A stretch of 64,000 nucleotides of DNA from contig JAJYLH010000026.1 of NCBI GenBank assembly GCA_021787845.1, positions 1 to 64,000 of the forward strand. Reading direction: 5' to 3'. Origin of the DNA: Myxococcales bacterium (GTDB lineage Bacteria; Myxococcota; Myxococcia; Myxococcales; JAJYLH01). The notes under the pieces are model-generated. The model ran no database searches, was not told the origin of the DNA, and saw nothing but the letters and a program-made list of their open reading frames with translations. Below, in pieces: positions 34,340-46,682 of this stretch. Position 1 is the first letter of the stretch, and each line of letters opens with the position of its first letter. The translations under genes and the position numbers were made by a program.

Positions 34340-36631
34340 ATGTCCAGCATCTTGGTCGTCAACGCTGCCGGGCCGGAGACCCGGGTGGCGCTCGTCGAGA
34401 ACGGAACTATTTCCGAATTCTATCTGGAGCGAAAAAGAGACAAGGGCATCGTCGGGAACATCTACAAGGGCAAGGTCGTGCGCGTGCTGCCGGGGATGCA
34501 GGCGGCGTTCGTCGACATCGGCCTCGAGAAGGCCGCGTTCCTCTACGTCGGCGACGTCGCGGGCGGGCCGGATTTCTCCGAAGAGTTCGAGCTCGCGGAG
34601 ACGCCGGAAGGCGAGCACGGGGAAGCGCCCGCGGGCGAGGTGCCGGCCGAGGACACCGCCGACCAGCCCATCTCGCCTGCGGCCGACGCGGCGGTGACGC
34701 CGAGCGAGAGCGCTGACGATCGGCCGATCGAGACCGCGCCCGTCCCGGACGCGACCGGCGAGGTCGACGCGTTCGCCGGGACCGTTGCCGGTGGGCAGGA
34801 GCGGTCCTCCGAGACCGGTGCCGGAGAGCCAGCCGCGGCAGGCGAGACCGCGGCGTTGTCTCCGGAACCAGCGGACCCACCGGCGTCCGACGAGCCGCCC
34901 GCGTCCGAGCCCTCCGCCGGAGCGAGCGGAGCGGCGCCGTCCGATCCGTCGGATCCATCCGATCCATCCGATCGATCGCCGGGCTCGCCCGTTGACGAGA
35001 CCGCGCCGGTCGATTCTCCCCGCGAGCCCGCCGCGCCGCGCCCGCCTGCCCAGACCGGTCGCCTGCGCGCCAAGTCGCTCGAGCCTCTCGCCCGCCGCCG
35101 CCGCCGGCTCGACGCGCCCCGCGCCAAGACCGTCCGGGTCGAGAAGGGCGCGCAGATTCAGGACCTGCTCCAGGAAGGGCAGGAGGTCATCGTCCAGGTC
35201 GTCAAGGATCCGATCGGCACCAAGGGCGCCCGCGTCACCTGTCACATCTCGCTGCCCGGCCGGCACCTCGTCTTCATGCCGACCGTCGACCACGTCGGCA
35301 TCAGCCGCCGCGTCGACAACGAGAAGGAACGCCGCCGGCTGCGCGAGCTGGTCGAGGGGCTGCGGCCGCCGGGCACCGGGTTCATCGTCCGCACCGTCGC
35401 CGACGGGGTCGAGAAAGACAAGCTCGTCGCCGACATCAAGTTCCTCCTCGGCCTCTGGAACGAGATGGCCCGCCGGAAGGACCAGCTCAGAGCACCGGCG
35501 CTCCTGCACCCCGACCTGGACCTGATCCTCCGGTCGATCCGCGACCTGTTCTCGGCCGAGGTGGAGAAGCTCGTCATCGACGACCGGGCGGAGTTCGAAC
35601 GCATCACCGAGTTCGTCCGGGAGAACGTCCCCCAGCTCGAGCGCGCCATCGAGCTCTACGACGGCAGCGAGCCCATCTTCGACGCCTACGGCATCGAGCA
35701 GGAGCTGCAGCGCGCGCTCCAGCGCAAGGTCTGGCTCAAGAGCGGCGGCTACCTGGTGCTCGACCAGGCCGAGGCGCTGGTCGCGGTCGACGTCAACAGC
35801 GGCCGCTTCGTCGGCAAGAAGAACCTCGAGGAGACGATCACCGCCATCAACATCGAGGCGGCGAAGGAAATCGTCTACCAGCTCCGGCTGCGCAACATCG
35901 GCGGGATCATCATCATCGACTTCATCGACATGGAGAAGCAGCAGAACCGGGACAAGGTCCTGAAAGCGCTCCAGGAGGCCCTGCTCAAGGACCGGGCGAA
36001 GACCAACGTCGTGAAGATCTCCGAGCTCGGCCTGGTCGAGATGACCCGCAAGCGCGTGCGCGAGAGCGTCGGGCGGCTCCTCCACGAGCCCTGCCAGGTC
36101 TGCGAGGGCAAGGGCTTCGTGAAGAGCAAGACCACCGTCGCCTACGAAATCTTCCGGGAAATCCAGCGCGAGGCGACGAGCCGGCGGGAGGACACCCTGG
36201 TCGTCAACTGCCATCCGGAGGTGGCGAAGCTCTTGCAGACCGAGGAGCGCGAGTCGCTGCGCAACCTGATGATGCGCTGGAACCGGACGGTGGTGGTGAA
36301 GCCGGCGCCGGCCTTCCACCTCGAGCACTTCGAGCTTCAGGCCCGCTGGAGCCGGCGCGAGCAGCCGCCGCCCAAGCGCGCGGCCGAGACTCCGAAAGCG
36401 GCGGGCCCGACGCCCGGACCGGCCGTCCCCGCCGGCGCGACGAGCCCAGGCGAGCCGCAAGCGCAGCCGCCGGGCGCCAACGCCGCCGCTCCCACCGAAA
36501 CCGCGCCCGGCGCCACCGCTGCCGCTCCCCAGGGACGCCGCCGCCGGCATCGCCGCCGCGGCCGCGGGTCGGCCGACCAGGCGCCCGCCGCGGAAGGCTC
36601 GGCCGCGCCGGCCAAGCCCGGCGGGCGCTGA
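34340..36631 (+). CDS. Ribonuclease E/G
   Basis: This 763-residue endonuclease processes rRNA and mRNA. The catalytic core keeps the metal-binding Asp residues (VAVDVNSGRFVG and IIIDFIDME) and the CQVC zinc-link motif. The S1 RNA-binding domain at the N-terminus is interrupted: after FLYVGDV (residue about 75) comes an insert of roughly 190 residues, rich in Ala, Pro, Glu and Ser with an acidic first part and an Arg-rich end, before the domain resumes at IQDLLQEGQEVIVQVVKDP. Part of the insert (SDPSDPSDPSDR) is encoded by a CCGATCGGW-like array. A Pro/Ala-rich tail of about 110 residues ends in an RRRRHRRR cluster. Confidence 0.95.
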   Translation: MSSILVVNAAGPETRVALVENGTISEFYLERKRDKGIVGNIYKGKVVRVLPGMQAAFVDIGLEKAAFLYVGDVAGGPDFSEEFELAETPEGEHGEAPAGEVPAEDTADQPISPAADAAVTPSESADDRPIETAPVPDATGEVDAFAGTVAGGQERSSETGAGEPAAAGETAALSPEPADPPASDEPPASEPSAGASGAAPSDPSDPSDPSDRSPGSPVDETAPVDSPREPAAPRPPAQTGRLRAKSLEPLARRRRRLDAPRAKTVRVEKGAQIQDLLQEGQEVIVQVVKDPIGTKGARVTCHISLPGRHLVFMPTVDHVGISRRVDNEKERRRLRELVEGLRPPGTGFIVRTVADGVEKDKLVADIKFLLGLWNEMARRKDQLRAPALLHPDLDLILRSIRDLFSAEVEKLVIDDRAEFERITEFVRENVPQLERAIELYDGSEPIFDAYGIEQELQRALQRKVWLKSGGYLVLDQAEALVAVDVNSGRFVGKKNLEETITAINIEAAKEIVYQLRLRNIGGIIIIDFIDMEKQQNRDKVLKALQEALLKDRAKTNVVKISELGLVEMTRKRVRESVGRLLHEPCQVCEGKGFVKSKTTVAYEIFREIQREATSRREDTLVVNCHPEVAKLLQTEERESLRNLMMRWNRTVVVKPAPAFHLEHFELQARWSRREQPPPKRAAETPKAAGPTPGPAVPAGATSPGEPQAQPPGANAAAPTETAPGATAAAPQGRRRRHRRRGRGSADQAPAAEGSAAPAKPGGR
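34939..34978. repeat. CCGATCGGW-like array inside the RNase E/G gene
   Basis: About four 9-bp units (TCCGATCCG, TCGGATCCA, TCCGATCCA, TCCGATCGA) encode repeated Ser-Asp-Pro/Arg in the S1-domain insert. Confidence 0.8.
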
Positions 36632-36654
36632 CCGGTAGGGCGTGCCTTCGAGCC

Positions 36655-36677
36655 CGGTCGGTCCGATCGGATCGGCG
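36655..36677. repeat. Short CCGATCGGW array
   Basis: GGTCGGTCCGATCGGATCGG, two to three units, lies between the RNase gene and the BrkB gene. Confidence 0.7.
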
Positions 36678-36716
36678 CAGCGCCCGCCGGTCGCTTCGGC
36701 TATCGTGCGTTCTTCG

Positions 36717-38069
36717 ATGTCTGAGCCGAACACGCGCGACGCGCCGGTCGCCCCGGCGACGATGCTCGAGGAGGCGCTGGAGCCCAAGCGCTCCCTTCGC
36801 GAACGGCTGCCGGCGATCGCCCGCAGCGTCCAGGCGGTGCTGGTCGAGGCGACCGGCCTGAAGAGCGAGCCCATCACCGTCCGGGCCGCCGCGCTCACCT
36901 TTCTCACCATCCTCGCCATCGTCCCGCTCCTCGCGGTGGTCTTCAGCCTCTTCCAGGCGATCGTCGGGACCCATGCCCTGCAGAAGGACTTGGAGCGGTT
37001 CGTCCTCGACAACCTCGCGGTCGGCACCCAGGCGAGCTTCCAGCGCTACATCGAGCAAGACATCCGGCGGGCGACCGGCGCGGCGCTGGGCGGCATCGGT
37101 TTCGTCCTCCTTCTCGGCTCTTCGGTTTCGCTCCTGGTCAACATCGAGTCGGCTTTCAACCGCATCTTCCGCTCCGCCAAGCGGCGGCCGTTGGGCCTTC
37201 GGATCGGGGTGTACTGGAGCCTGTTGACCCTGGGGCCGATTCTGCTCTCGGTCTCGCTCGCGCTGACCGCGCTCCTCGGTGCCCGCGCCGGCGGGCCGCT
37301 CAAGCACCTCGCGGGCTACCTGCTACCGCTCCTGGCGACCATCACCGGTTTCACCCTCCTTTACGTCATCCTGCCGACCGCTCAGGTCAAGCGGCGGGCA
37401 GCGCTCCTCGGAGCCATCGTCGCGGGGGTGCTCTGGGAGCTCGCGAAGATCGTCTACGCCACCATCAGCGCCCACTCGGTCCGGCGCGACGCGCTCTACG
37501 GGTCGATCTCGGCGGTGCCGACGTTCCTCCTGTGGACCTACGTGTCGTGGGTGATCGTCCTTTTCGGCGCGCGCATCGCCTACGCGGCGCAGGCGACGGC
37601 GCTGCCTTTGGACCAGGGGATGCCCGCCCCGCTCGCGCGGGAGCTCTTCGTCGCCCGCGTGATGTGCGGCATCGCTCTCGCTTTCCGGCAGGGCAGCCCT
37701 GGTCCCACGGTGGCGAGCCTGGCGGACCATCTCGCGCGCGAGGAGCCTCTGGTCCGCGCGGCGGTGGCGGATTTGACCGCCGCGGGGCTGGTGCGGGAGC
37801 TGGCCGCGGGCGGCTTCGTCCCGGGGCGGCCGCCGTCGAGCATCCGGCTGTCCGACGTGCGGGCGGCCGCACGGGGCGGACTCAGGCAGGCCGCCTCCCT
37901 GGCGGCACCGCTTCCGGCAGACCTCGCCGCTCTCGCTCGGCGTTGGTCCCGAGCCGACGCCGCCGCCGGGGAGCAGCTCGGCGTCACGTTGGACGAATTG
38001 GTGGGCGAGCTGGCGCCTGACGAGGCCGCCACGGCCGTGGGCGCGCTCGGACGTTCGACCAGCGCCTGA
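36717..38069 (+). CDS. YihY/BrkB-family membrane protein with C-terminal winged-helix-like region
   Basis: This 450-residue protein has six hydrophobic segments between residues about 55 and 310 and the family stretches LTFLTILAIVPLLAV and GSISAVPTFLLWTYVSWVIVL. The last 140 residues are cytoplasmic: AREEPLVRAAVADLTAAGLV resembles a winged-helix domain, seen in a subset of YihY proteins. The family was once called RNase BN by mistake; its true function is unclear. The ATG at 36717 is preferred over an upstream start lying in repeat sequence. Confidence 0.88.
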   Translation: MSEPNTRDAPVAPATMLEEALEPKRSLRERLPAIARSVQAVLVEATGLKSEPITVRAAALTFLTILAIVPLLAVVFSLFQAIVGTHALQKDLERFVLDNLAVGTQASFQRYIEQDIRRATGAALGGIGFVLLLGSSVSLLVNIESAFNRIFRSAKRRPLGLRIGVYWSLLTLGPILLSVSLALTALLGARAGGPLKHLAGYLLPLLATITGFTLLYVILPTAQVKRRAALLGAIVAGVLWELAKIVYATISAHSVRRDALYGSISAVPTFLLWTYVSWVIVLFGARIAYAAQATALPLDQGMPAPLARELFVARVMCGIALAFRQGSPGPTVASLADHLAREEPLVRAAVADLTAAGLVRELAAGGFVPGRPPSSIRLSDVRAAARGGLRQAASLAAPLPADLAALARRWSRADAAAGEQLGVTLDELVGELAPDEAATAVGALGRSTSA

Positions 38070-38154
38070 TCGAGCGGCGGGCGCCCGCCTTTCGGCCGAC
38101 GTGCTACCGTCGTCGAAGTTCGCCGCTTCTTCTCGGTCCCGACACGGAAACGCC

Positions 38155-38508
38155 ATGGTCAAGAGCGACCTCGTCACCCTTCTCGTCCAGAAGCGCGGCT
38201 TGAAGCCCAAGGAGGCCGAGATGGCGATCGACCGCATCTTCGCCGCGATAGAGCAAGCGCTCGTTCGCGGCGAGCACGTCGAGCTCAGGGGCTTGGGAGT
38301 GTTCCACGTCCGCAGATATCGGGGCTACCTCGGCCACAACCCGAAGACCAGCGAGGCCATCGCGGTTCCTCCCAAGCGGGGTGTGCGCTTCCGCGCCGGT
38401 AAGGAGCTGCGGGACCGCATCAACCGGGCGGCGCCGCCCTCGCACAGCGACGAGCCGGCCGCCAGCCGGGCGGGGGCCCCGCCGGGCGACGCCGAGCATG
38501 CGGCCTAG
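38155..38508 (+). CDS. HU/IHF-family DNA-bending protein
   Basis: This 117-residue nucleoid protein has the IHF/HU core: MVKSDLVTLLVQKRG, the helix ending AIEQALVRGEHVELRGLGVF, and the arm with GHNPKTSEAIAVPPKRG where the Pro intercalates into DNA. After residue about 93 a 25-residue Ala/Pro/Ser tail extends beyond the usual 90-95 residues. It would bend DNA and could act as an IHF-like or HU-like architectural factor. Confidence 0.92.
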   Translation: MVKSDLVTLLVQKRGLKPKEAEMAIDRIFAAIEQALVRGEHVELRGLGVFHVRRYRGYLGHNPKTSEAIAVPPKRGVRFRAGKELRDRINRAAPPSHSDEPAASRAGAPPGDAEHAA

Positions 38509-38532
38509 AGCTGCGACGTCCCAAGACGCCCG

Positions 38533-39894
38533 ATGGACGGTCGCACCTACCTCCGGCGCCTCTCCGACGCCCTGGTCCACGCTCAACGGCCGATCCGGAT
38601 CCTCAAGGCGCTCAACTGGCCGGACGAGGTCCATCGGCGCTTCTTCCGGCAGAAGGCGCGGGAGCTGCCTCGCCCGGAGGTCCGGCCGCTCGACTACGAC
38701 CCCCGGGACAAGGTCGCCCAGCTCGAGTCGCTGCGCCGGAAAATCCGGGGTCGCAATCCCATCGAGCAGGCGCTGCGGCGCAAGTGCGACGAGTTCGTCG
38801 AAGTCGTCCGGATGCTTCAGGCGCGCGGCACGAAGCGCTTCTACGCACACTCGGTCCGCCTCTACGGCGAGCCCCGGCGGGTCTTCCAGGACTCCGGAGT
38901 CGACAACTTGGAAATCGCGCGCCTCTGGGCGACGCGCCCCTACCGTCCCGGCTCGCCGATGGAGCCGCGCCCGCTGTCGGCGCGGGAGGCGCTGGCGGTG
39001 GTGCAGAGCATCACCGCTCCCATTCTGGGGGAACGCTGCCGGCTCAAGATCTCCCGCCGCCTGACCGCCGACGCCGCCGCCGGCGCCACCAGCGTCGCCG
39101 TCCGGGCGGAGGCCCGCTTCTCCCACCGCCAGGCGCGGGCGCTCGCCCACCACGAGGGGCTCTGGCACGTCCTGACCAGCTTGAACGGGTACGACCAGCC
39201 GGTCCTGACCGTCTTGGGCGTCGGCCTCGCCGGCTTCGCCACGAGCCAGGAGGGTGGCGGCGTCGTCGCCGAGCTGCTCTCCGGAAACATGACCGCCGAA
39301 CGGCTGCGGGAGCTGGGCGAGCGCGCGCTCAGCGTCGACCTCGTCGCCCAGGGCGCCGACTACCTGGAGCTCTTCCGCTACCTCTCCCACCGCTTCTCGC
39401 CGGAGAAGGCGGCGCAGCTCTGCGAGCGGGTCTTTCGCGGCGGCGTCCTCACCGGCGGCGCCCCCTTCACCAAGGACGCCATCTACCAGCGCGGCTACTG
39501 CCGGGTCTTCAACTTCCTGCGGCACACGGTCGAGAACGGCGAGACGAGCCTCTTCGAGGCGTTCTTCGCCGGCAAGATGAGCGTCGACGACACGCCCTTC
39601 ATCGATGCCTTGATGCACGAAGGGCTGGTCGCGCCGCCCAGGCTCTTGCCGCCGTGGGCCGCCGACCAGGAGGGGCTGGGCGCCCAAATCGTCCACTCGC
39701 TGACGATGAGCCGGTTCGACCTGGGCAAGGTGTCCCGCTACTACGAGAAGCTCGTCCAGAAGCACCGAGGCGGCCTCGGCAACTGGGAGGCCGGCCTGAC
39801 CGCCCGGGGGGTCGATCCCGACCTGCTCCCCGACGCGCCGCCGCCGCCCGCCACCCGGAACCCTCGCTCGCCTCGTCGCGCCTCCCGCCGCTGA
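38533..39894 (+). CDS. DUF1704 (QEGLA-motif) putative metallohydrolase
   Basis: This 453-residue protein starts 24 bases after the HU/IHF-like gene, so the two may be cotranscribed. It carries the HHEGLWHVLTSLNG segment, the family SQEGGG motif (QEGLA in the canonical form, here QEGGG), and a C-terminal DALMHEGLVAPPRL. The family is linked in annotation to flavohaemoglobin expression and resembles tyrosine-carboxypeptidase-like metallopeptidases. The two His and the Glu are likely metal ligands (inference). Confidence 0.85.
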   Translation: MDGRTYLRRLSDALVHAQRPIRILKALNWPDEVHRRFFRQKARELPRPEVRPLDYDPRDKVAQLESLRRKIRGRNPIEQALRRKCDEFVEVVRMLQARGTKRFYAHSVRLYGEPRRVFQDSGVDNLEIARLWATRPYRPGSPMEPRPLSAREALAVVQSITAPILGERCRLKISRRLTADAAAGATSVAVRAEARFSHRQARALAHHEGLWHVLTSLNGYDQPVLTVLGVGLAGFATSQEGGGVVAELLSGNMTAERLRELGERALSVDLVAQGADYLELFRYLSHRFSPEKAAQLCERVFRGGVLTGGAPFTKDAIYQRGYCRVFNFLRHTVENGETSLFEAFFAGKMSVDDTPFIDALMHEGLVAPPRLLPPWAADQEGLGAQIVHSLTMSRFDLGKVSRYYEKLVQKHRGGLGNWEAGLTARGVDPDLLPDAPPPPATRNPRSPRRASRR

Positions 39895-39932
39895 CCGGTC
39901 GGGGGTTCCTTTTTCGTGTGCCGATGGCGATG

Positions 39933-39988
39933 ATGCAACTTAGTGCATGTCTTCCGGCTTGCCCGAGACGAAATGCGGTATACTGCAT
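39933..39988. promoter_or_regulatory. Pair of 16-bp palindromes with embedded TATACT
   Basis: ATGCAACTTAGTGCAT (39933-39948) and ATGCGGTATACTGCAT (39973-39988) are near-perfect palindromes with ATGC/GCAT ends, centred 40 bases apart. The second contains TATACT, a good -10 box. A GGAG follows at 39998, but no gene follows; the frame after ATG 39991 stops after 15 residues. The patch is clearly less GC-rich than its surroundings. It looks like a repressor-controlled promoter, of the kind seen at toxin-antitoxin operons, left without its genes. Confidence 0.4.
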
Positions 39989-40035
39989 GGCATGATTTGG
40001 AGAAAGAAAAGAGGTCCCCGAGGCGGGCGGGGGGC

Positions 40036-40065
40036 TTGACAGGGCGCGGGGCATCCGGATAATGC
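40036..40065 (+). promoter_or_regulatory. Candidate promoter of rpsU
   Basis: A perfect TTGACA (40036-40041), an 18-base spacer and TAATGC (40060-40065), about 110 bases before the rpsU ATG. Confidence 0.6.
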
Positions 40066-40173
40066 GCACCCCCTTCCGGCGCTTTCGCCGGGACGCGGAT
40101 GTCGTCTTTGCGAGCGAGGAGGATGTCGCTCGTGGCCTCGATCGAGATGGGCCCGAAAGGCGGGTGAGAGCGA

Positions 40174-40371
40174 ATGCCTGGTGTGCGGGTGAAGGACGGC
40201 GAGCCGTTCGAGAACGCGATGAAGCGGTTCAAGAAGATGGTGGAGAAGGCGGGAATCCTGTCGGAGATCCGCAAGCGCGAGCACTACGAGAAGCCGTCGG
40301 TCAAGCGCAAGAAGAAGGCGCTGGCGGCGAAGAAGCGGGCGATCAAGAAGGCGCGCAAGGGCGTGTCGTAA
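40174..40371 (+). CDS. rpsU: 30S ribosomal protein S21
   Basis: This 65-residue basic protein of the small ribosomal subunit has the family pattern [19 protein letters not shown], then a [14 protein letters not shown] stretch and a Lys-rich tail. It heads the classical macromolecular-synthesis cluster rpsU-dnaG-rpoD that follows in the same order as in E. coli. Confidence 0.96.
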   Translation: MPGVRVKDGEPFENAMKRFKKMVEKAGILSEIRKREHYEKPSVKRKKKALAAKKRAIKKARKGVS

Positions 40372-40409
40372 GTTCTCGACCGGTCGCGAACGGACCAGGG
40401 AAAGGTGAG

Positions 40410-40450
40410 CGCCGGGCGTGCCTTGACGCGAGGTCGCCCGGCGTTCTTCG
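40410..40450 (+). terminator. Stem-loop between rpsU and dnaG, possible attenuator
   Basis: CGCCGGGCG (40410-40418) pairs perfectly with CGCCCGGCG (40435-40443), followed by TTCTTCG. The weak T tract would allow read-through. In E. coli a leaky terminator lies at the same place in the operon. A TAGAAT at 40568 could be part of a separate dnaG promoter, but no good -35 box goes with it. Confidence 0.4.
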
Positions 40451-40626
40451 TCGGCGAGGGGAGCCGCCGGAAGCGATCGAGCCGGGATGCGCGAGCTTCG
40501 CCTCCAACGTGGGCTCGTGGATGCGCATCGGCTCCTCCGGCTGGAAGGCGTGGTCCGTCCGACGCGGTAGAATCGGCCGTTCTCGCGGGTGGTCCGCAGC
40601 CCCAAGATGCGGCAGGGCTCCTAGAG

Positions 40627-42546
40627 ATGGCCTACTCGGACGCGCAAATCGAGGAGCTGCGGGCGCGGGCGGACATCGTGACGCTGGTCGGCCGCCGGGT
40701 GGCTCTGCGCAAGGCCGGCAAGGACCATGTCGGCCTCTGCCCGTTCCACGGGGAGAAGACGCCTTCGTTCTACGTCGTGCCGCACAAGCAGCTCTGGCAC
40801 TGTTTCGGCTGCGGCGAGACGGGAGACGTCTTCAAGTTCTTCATGAAGCTCGACGGCCTCGGGTTCGGGCAATCGCTGGAGCTGGTCGCGCGGGAAAGCG
40901 GCGTCATCCTCGCCGACGAACGGCAGGACCCGGAGGCGGCGGCGCGGCGGGCGCGCCAGGACGAGCTGGCGGCGCTCCTGGAACGGGCGGTCAAGTTCTA
41001 CGAACAGAAGTTGTGGCGGCCGGGCGGGCTCGTGGCGCGCGAGCACCTTGCGTCGCGGGGCATCGGGGAAGAGGTGGCGCGGCGGTTCCAGCTCGGCTTC
41101 GGCGGCGCCGGGCGGGACGAGCTGACGCGGGCGTTGTCGAAGGCGGGCGCGTCGGTGGAGCTGGCGGCGGAGGCGGGGCTCGTCGTCGCCGGCTCGCGGC
41201 GGACCTTCGACCGCTTCTCCACCCGTCTCATCGTGCCGATTCGGATTCCGAGACCCCCGCGCGGTCGCGCGGTCGCGCTCGGGGGGAGGGCTCTTGAGGG
41301 CCTGACGCCCGGCCGCGACGGCAAGAAGCCGGCGAAGTATATCAACAGCCCGGAGACGCCGCTCTACCAGAAGGGCAGCGTGCTCTTCGGGCTCGACCTC
41401 GCCCGCGACCACATCCGCAAGGAAGACCGGGCGGTGGTGGTGGAGGGCTACTTCGACGTCATCGGCCTCCACCAGGCGGGCTTTCCCCTCGCGGTGGCGA
41501 CCTGCGGGACGACGCTGACCGGGAGCCATCTCGACCTCTTGACGCGCACGGGGGCGAAGGAGGTGGTCTTCCTCTTCGACGGCGACGAGGCGGGGGTCCA
41601 CGCGGCGGTGCGGGCGGGCGAGCTGTGCGCCAAGGCGCAGGTGCCGGCGAAGGTGGCGACGCTCCCGGCGGGGAAGGACCCGGACGAGCTCGCGCGCGAG
41701 CGGGGGAGGGAAGGGCTGGTGGCCCTCGTCGAGCGCGCGCGTCCGGCGATCGAGTTCCTCGTCGACCGGGCGTTGTCGGCGCTGGGTCCGCAGGCGACGG
41801 TGGAGGAGCGGGTGCGGGCGGTCGAGAGCGTGCGAAAGGTGGTGCGGGCGGCGCCGGTGGGCCTGTCGCGCGAATTGTACGTCGCCCAGATCGCGGAGCG
41901 GCTCAAGGTGCCCCCGGAAGCGGTGCGGGAGGCCATCGACCGTCCCGAGGAGGAGAAGCGCTCCAGCCAGGTTCAGCGGGCGAGCGAGGGCGAGGCGGCG
42001 TTCGCCTCCGTTGCTCCCGGGGGGCCGAAGCGCTCGAGCTCTCCAGCCGCGAGCGTGCCGCGGACGGCGGCGAACCGGCGCCTCGCCGAACAGACGTATC
42101 CGTCGGAGAAGCACCTGATCCTCGCGCTCCTCAAGTTTCCCCGCGCGCTCAGCCCGCGCGCCGCCACCCGGGGGCTGCTGGGCGATTTCAGGAATCCGGA
42201 GCTCAGAAGGTTGGGCGAGGCGATCATCCAGGCCCAGGCGGAGGGAGCCGATGTCTCGGCCGCGGACCTGCTCGGCGTGGTCGAGGACGAGAAGCTGCGC
42301 ACGTGCCTCCACTCGGACCTGAGGGCGAACGACGACTCTCTCGAGCAGTCGACGACGAGCTTCGAATCCGTCGCCGACAAGCTCTTGCAGCAGAACCACC
42401 GTGCGCGCAAGGCCGAGATGTTGAGCCGGGCGGGCTTGGGCGAGCTCGCGTCCGACGGCGCCGACTTCCTGGAAGAGCAGCAGCGGCAGACCGAGGAGAA
42501 CGCGGCCACCCATCAGCGCATCCGCGAGCGCAACCGGCCAGGCTAG
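40627..42546 (+). CDS. dnaG: DNA primase
   Basis: This 639-residue enzyme makes RNA primers for replication. The N-terminal zinc finger shows CPFH and [13 protein letters not shown]; the TOPRIM core has [13 protein letters not shown] and FLFDGDEAG with the catalytic Glu and Asp residues; the C-terminal 140 residues form the helical domain that contacts DnaB. Length is close to E. coli DnaG (581) with a modest linker. It sits between rpsU and rpoD. Confidence 0.97.
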   Translation: MAYSDAQIEELRARADIVTLVGRRVALRKAGKDHVGLCPFHGEKTPSFYVVPHKQLWHCFGCGETGDVFKFFMKLDGLGFGQSLELVARESGVILADERQDPEAAARRARQDELAALLERAVKFYEQKLWRPGGLVAREHLASRGIGEEVARRFQLGFGGAGRDELTRALSKAGASVELAAEAGLVVAGSRRTFDRFSTRLIVPIRIPRPPRGRAVALGGRALEGLTPGRDGKKPAKYINSPETPLYQKGSVLFGLDLARDHIRKEDRAVVVEGYFDVIGLHQAGFPLAVATCGTTLTGSHLDLLTRTGAKEVVFLFDGDEAGVHAAVRAGELCAKAQVPAKVATLPAGKDPDELARERGREGLVALVERARPAIEFLVDRALSALGPQATVEERVRAVESVRKVVRAAPVGLSRELYVAQIAERLKVPPEAVREAIDRPEEEKRSSQVQRASEGEAAFASVAPGGPKRSSSPAASVPRTAANRRLAEQTYPSEKHLILALLKFPRALSPRAATRGLLGDFRNPELRRLGEAIIQAQAEGADVSAADLLGVVEDEKLRTCLHSDLRANDDSLEQSTTSFESVADKLLQQNHRARKAEMLSRAGLGELASDGADFLEEQQRQTEENAATHQRIRERNRPG

Positions 42547-42799
42547 AGGATGCCTCGGGGTGGCTCGGAAGAACGCACGTCCGACGCGGGTTCGACCGCT
42601 TCGCCAAGGCGAGACAGCAGGGCGGTGGACCTAGCGATTCAATGGTCGGGAGCCTGGCGAGCCGAACGAACGCCTCGGTACAGCCAGAATGACGACCGCT
42701 TGGGACTCCCTAAGGGTGGGGAGGATCTTTTCGGCCCGGCGCCTCCCCCGGGAGCTGGCGGGCGCAAGCGGGTGATGACGGGCCTGATCGGTCGATAGC

Positions 42800-42828
42800 T
42801 TGACAAGCCGCACGGCCGCGACTAAGCG
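42800..42828 (+). promoter_or_regulatory. Candidate promoter of rpoD
   Basis: A perfect TTGACA (42800-42805), a 17-base spacer and TAAGCG (42823-42828), about 52 bases before the rpoD ATG. The region 42547-42799 holds no gene. Confidence 0.55.
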
Positions 42829-42880
42829 CGGGGCGGTTCGGCACTCCGCCGCTTTGGCCTGTCGACAGAGGACCTTCCGG

Positions 42881-46114
<3,234 letters not shown>

Positions 46115-46201
46115 AAGCGCTAGCGGAGGGCGGTTTCGGCCTGGAGCTGATTCGCGTTCCGCTTGGCTTCCTCCGGTCGCGCCCGCACCGTTCTCCATTC
46201 C

Positions 46202-46219
46202 GGCCGATCGGTCCGATCG
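46202..46219. repeat. Minimal CCGATCGGW array
   Basis: GGCCGATCGGTCCGATCG, two units, lies between rpoD and tatA. Confidence 0.55.
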
Positions 46220-46269
46220 CGGCGGCTGGGAGCCGGTACGGCGTTCACCCCGAAGGCTGGCGAAAAGCG

Positions 46270-46563
46270 CTAGGCCTTCTGCCCAGGACCGCTGCTGCTC
46301 GGCTGCGCGGTCGGGGCCGATGGCGCGGGCTGGGCCTGGGTGACCTGCTCTGGCGGGAGCGCGCCCGGCCCCGGCGGGTTCGGCGGAAGCTGCTTCGCCT
46401 GCGGCGTCAGGTCGACGGCGTCGCGGACGTCACCGGTCGCCTTCTTGAAGTTGTGCAGGGTCTTCCCCAGCGCCTCGCCGATCTGCGGGAGCTTTCCGGG
46501 GCCGAAGATCAGCAGCACGACCACCAGGATGACGAGCAGCACCGGCCAGTCGAAAATGTCCAT
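46270..46563 (-). CDS. tatA: Twin-arginine translocase subunit TatA/E
   Basis: This 97-residue pore-forming subunit of the Tat exporter has a short N-terminus, one membrane helix (LLVILVVVLLIFGPGKLPQ) with the conserved FGPGKLP hinge, an amphipathic helix (IGEALGKTLHNFKKATGD) and a Pro/Ala/Gln-rich tail. The start is the ATG at 46563. No tatB or tatC is adjacent. It converges with rpoD. Confidence 0.93.
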   Translation of the reverse strand: MDIFDWPVLLVILVVVLLIFGPGKLPQIGEALGKTLHNFKKATGDVRDAVDLTPQAKQLPPNPPGPGALPPEQVTQAQPAPSAPTAQPSSSGPGQKA

Positions 46564-46682
46564 CAGGGCCCCTGTTCCAAGGCGGTTCGCCCGCACAGGG
46601 GAGCGAACGCCGGAGACGAAATGCTATCACGTCGCGGCCCGATCGGCCACTGAAACGCGCTCGATCGCGCCGGAGCGTCGAG

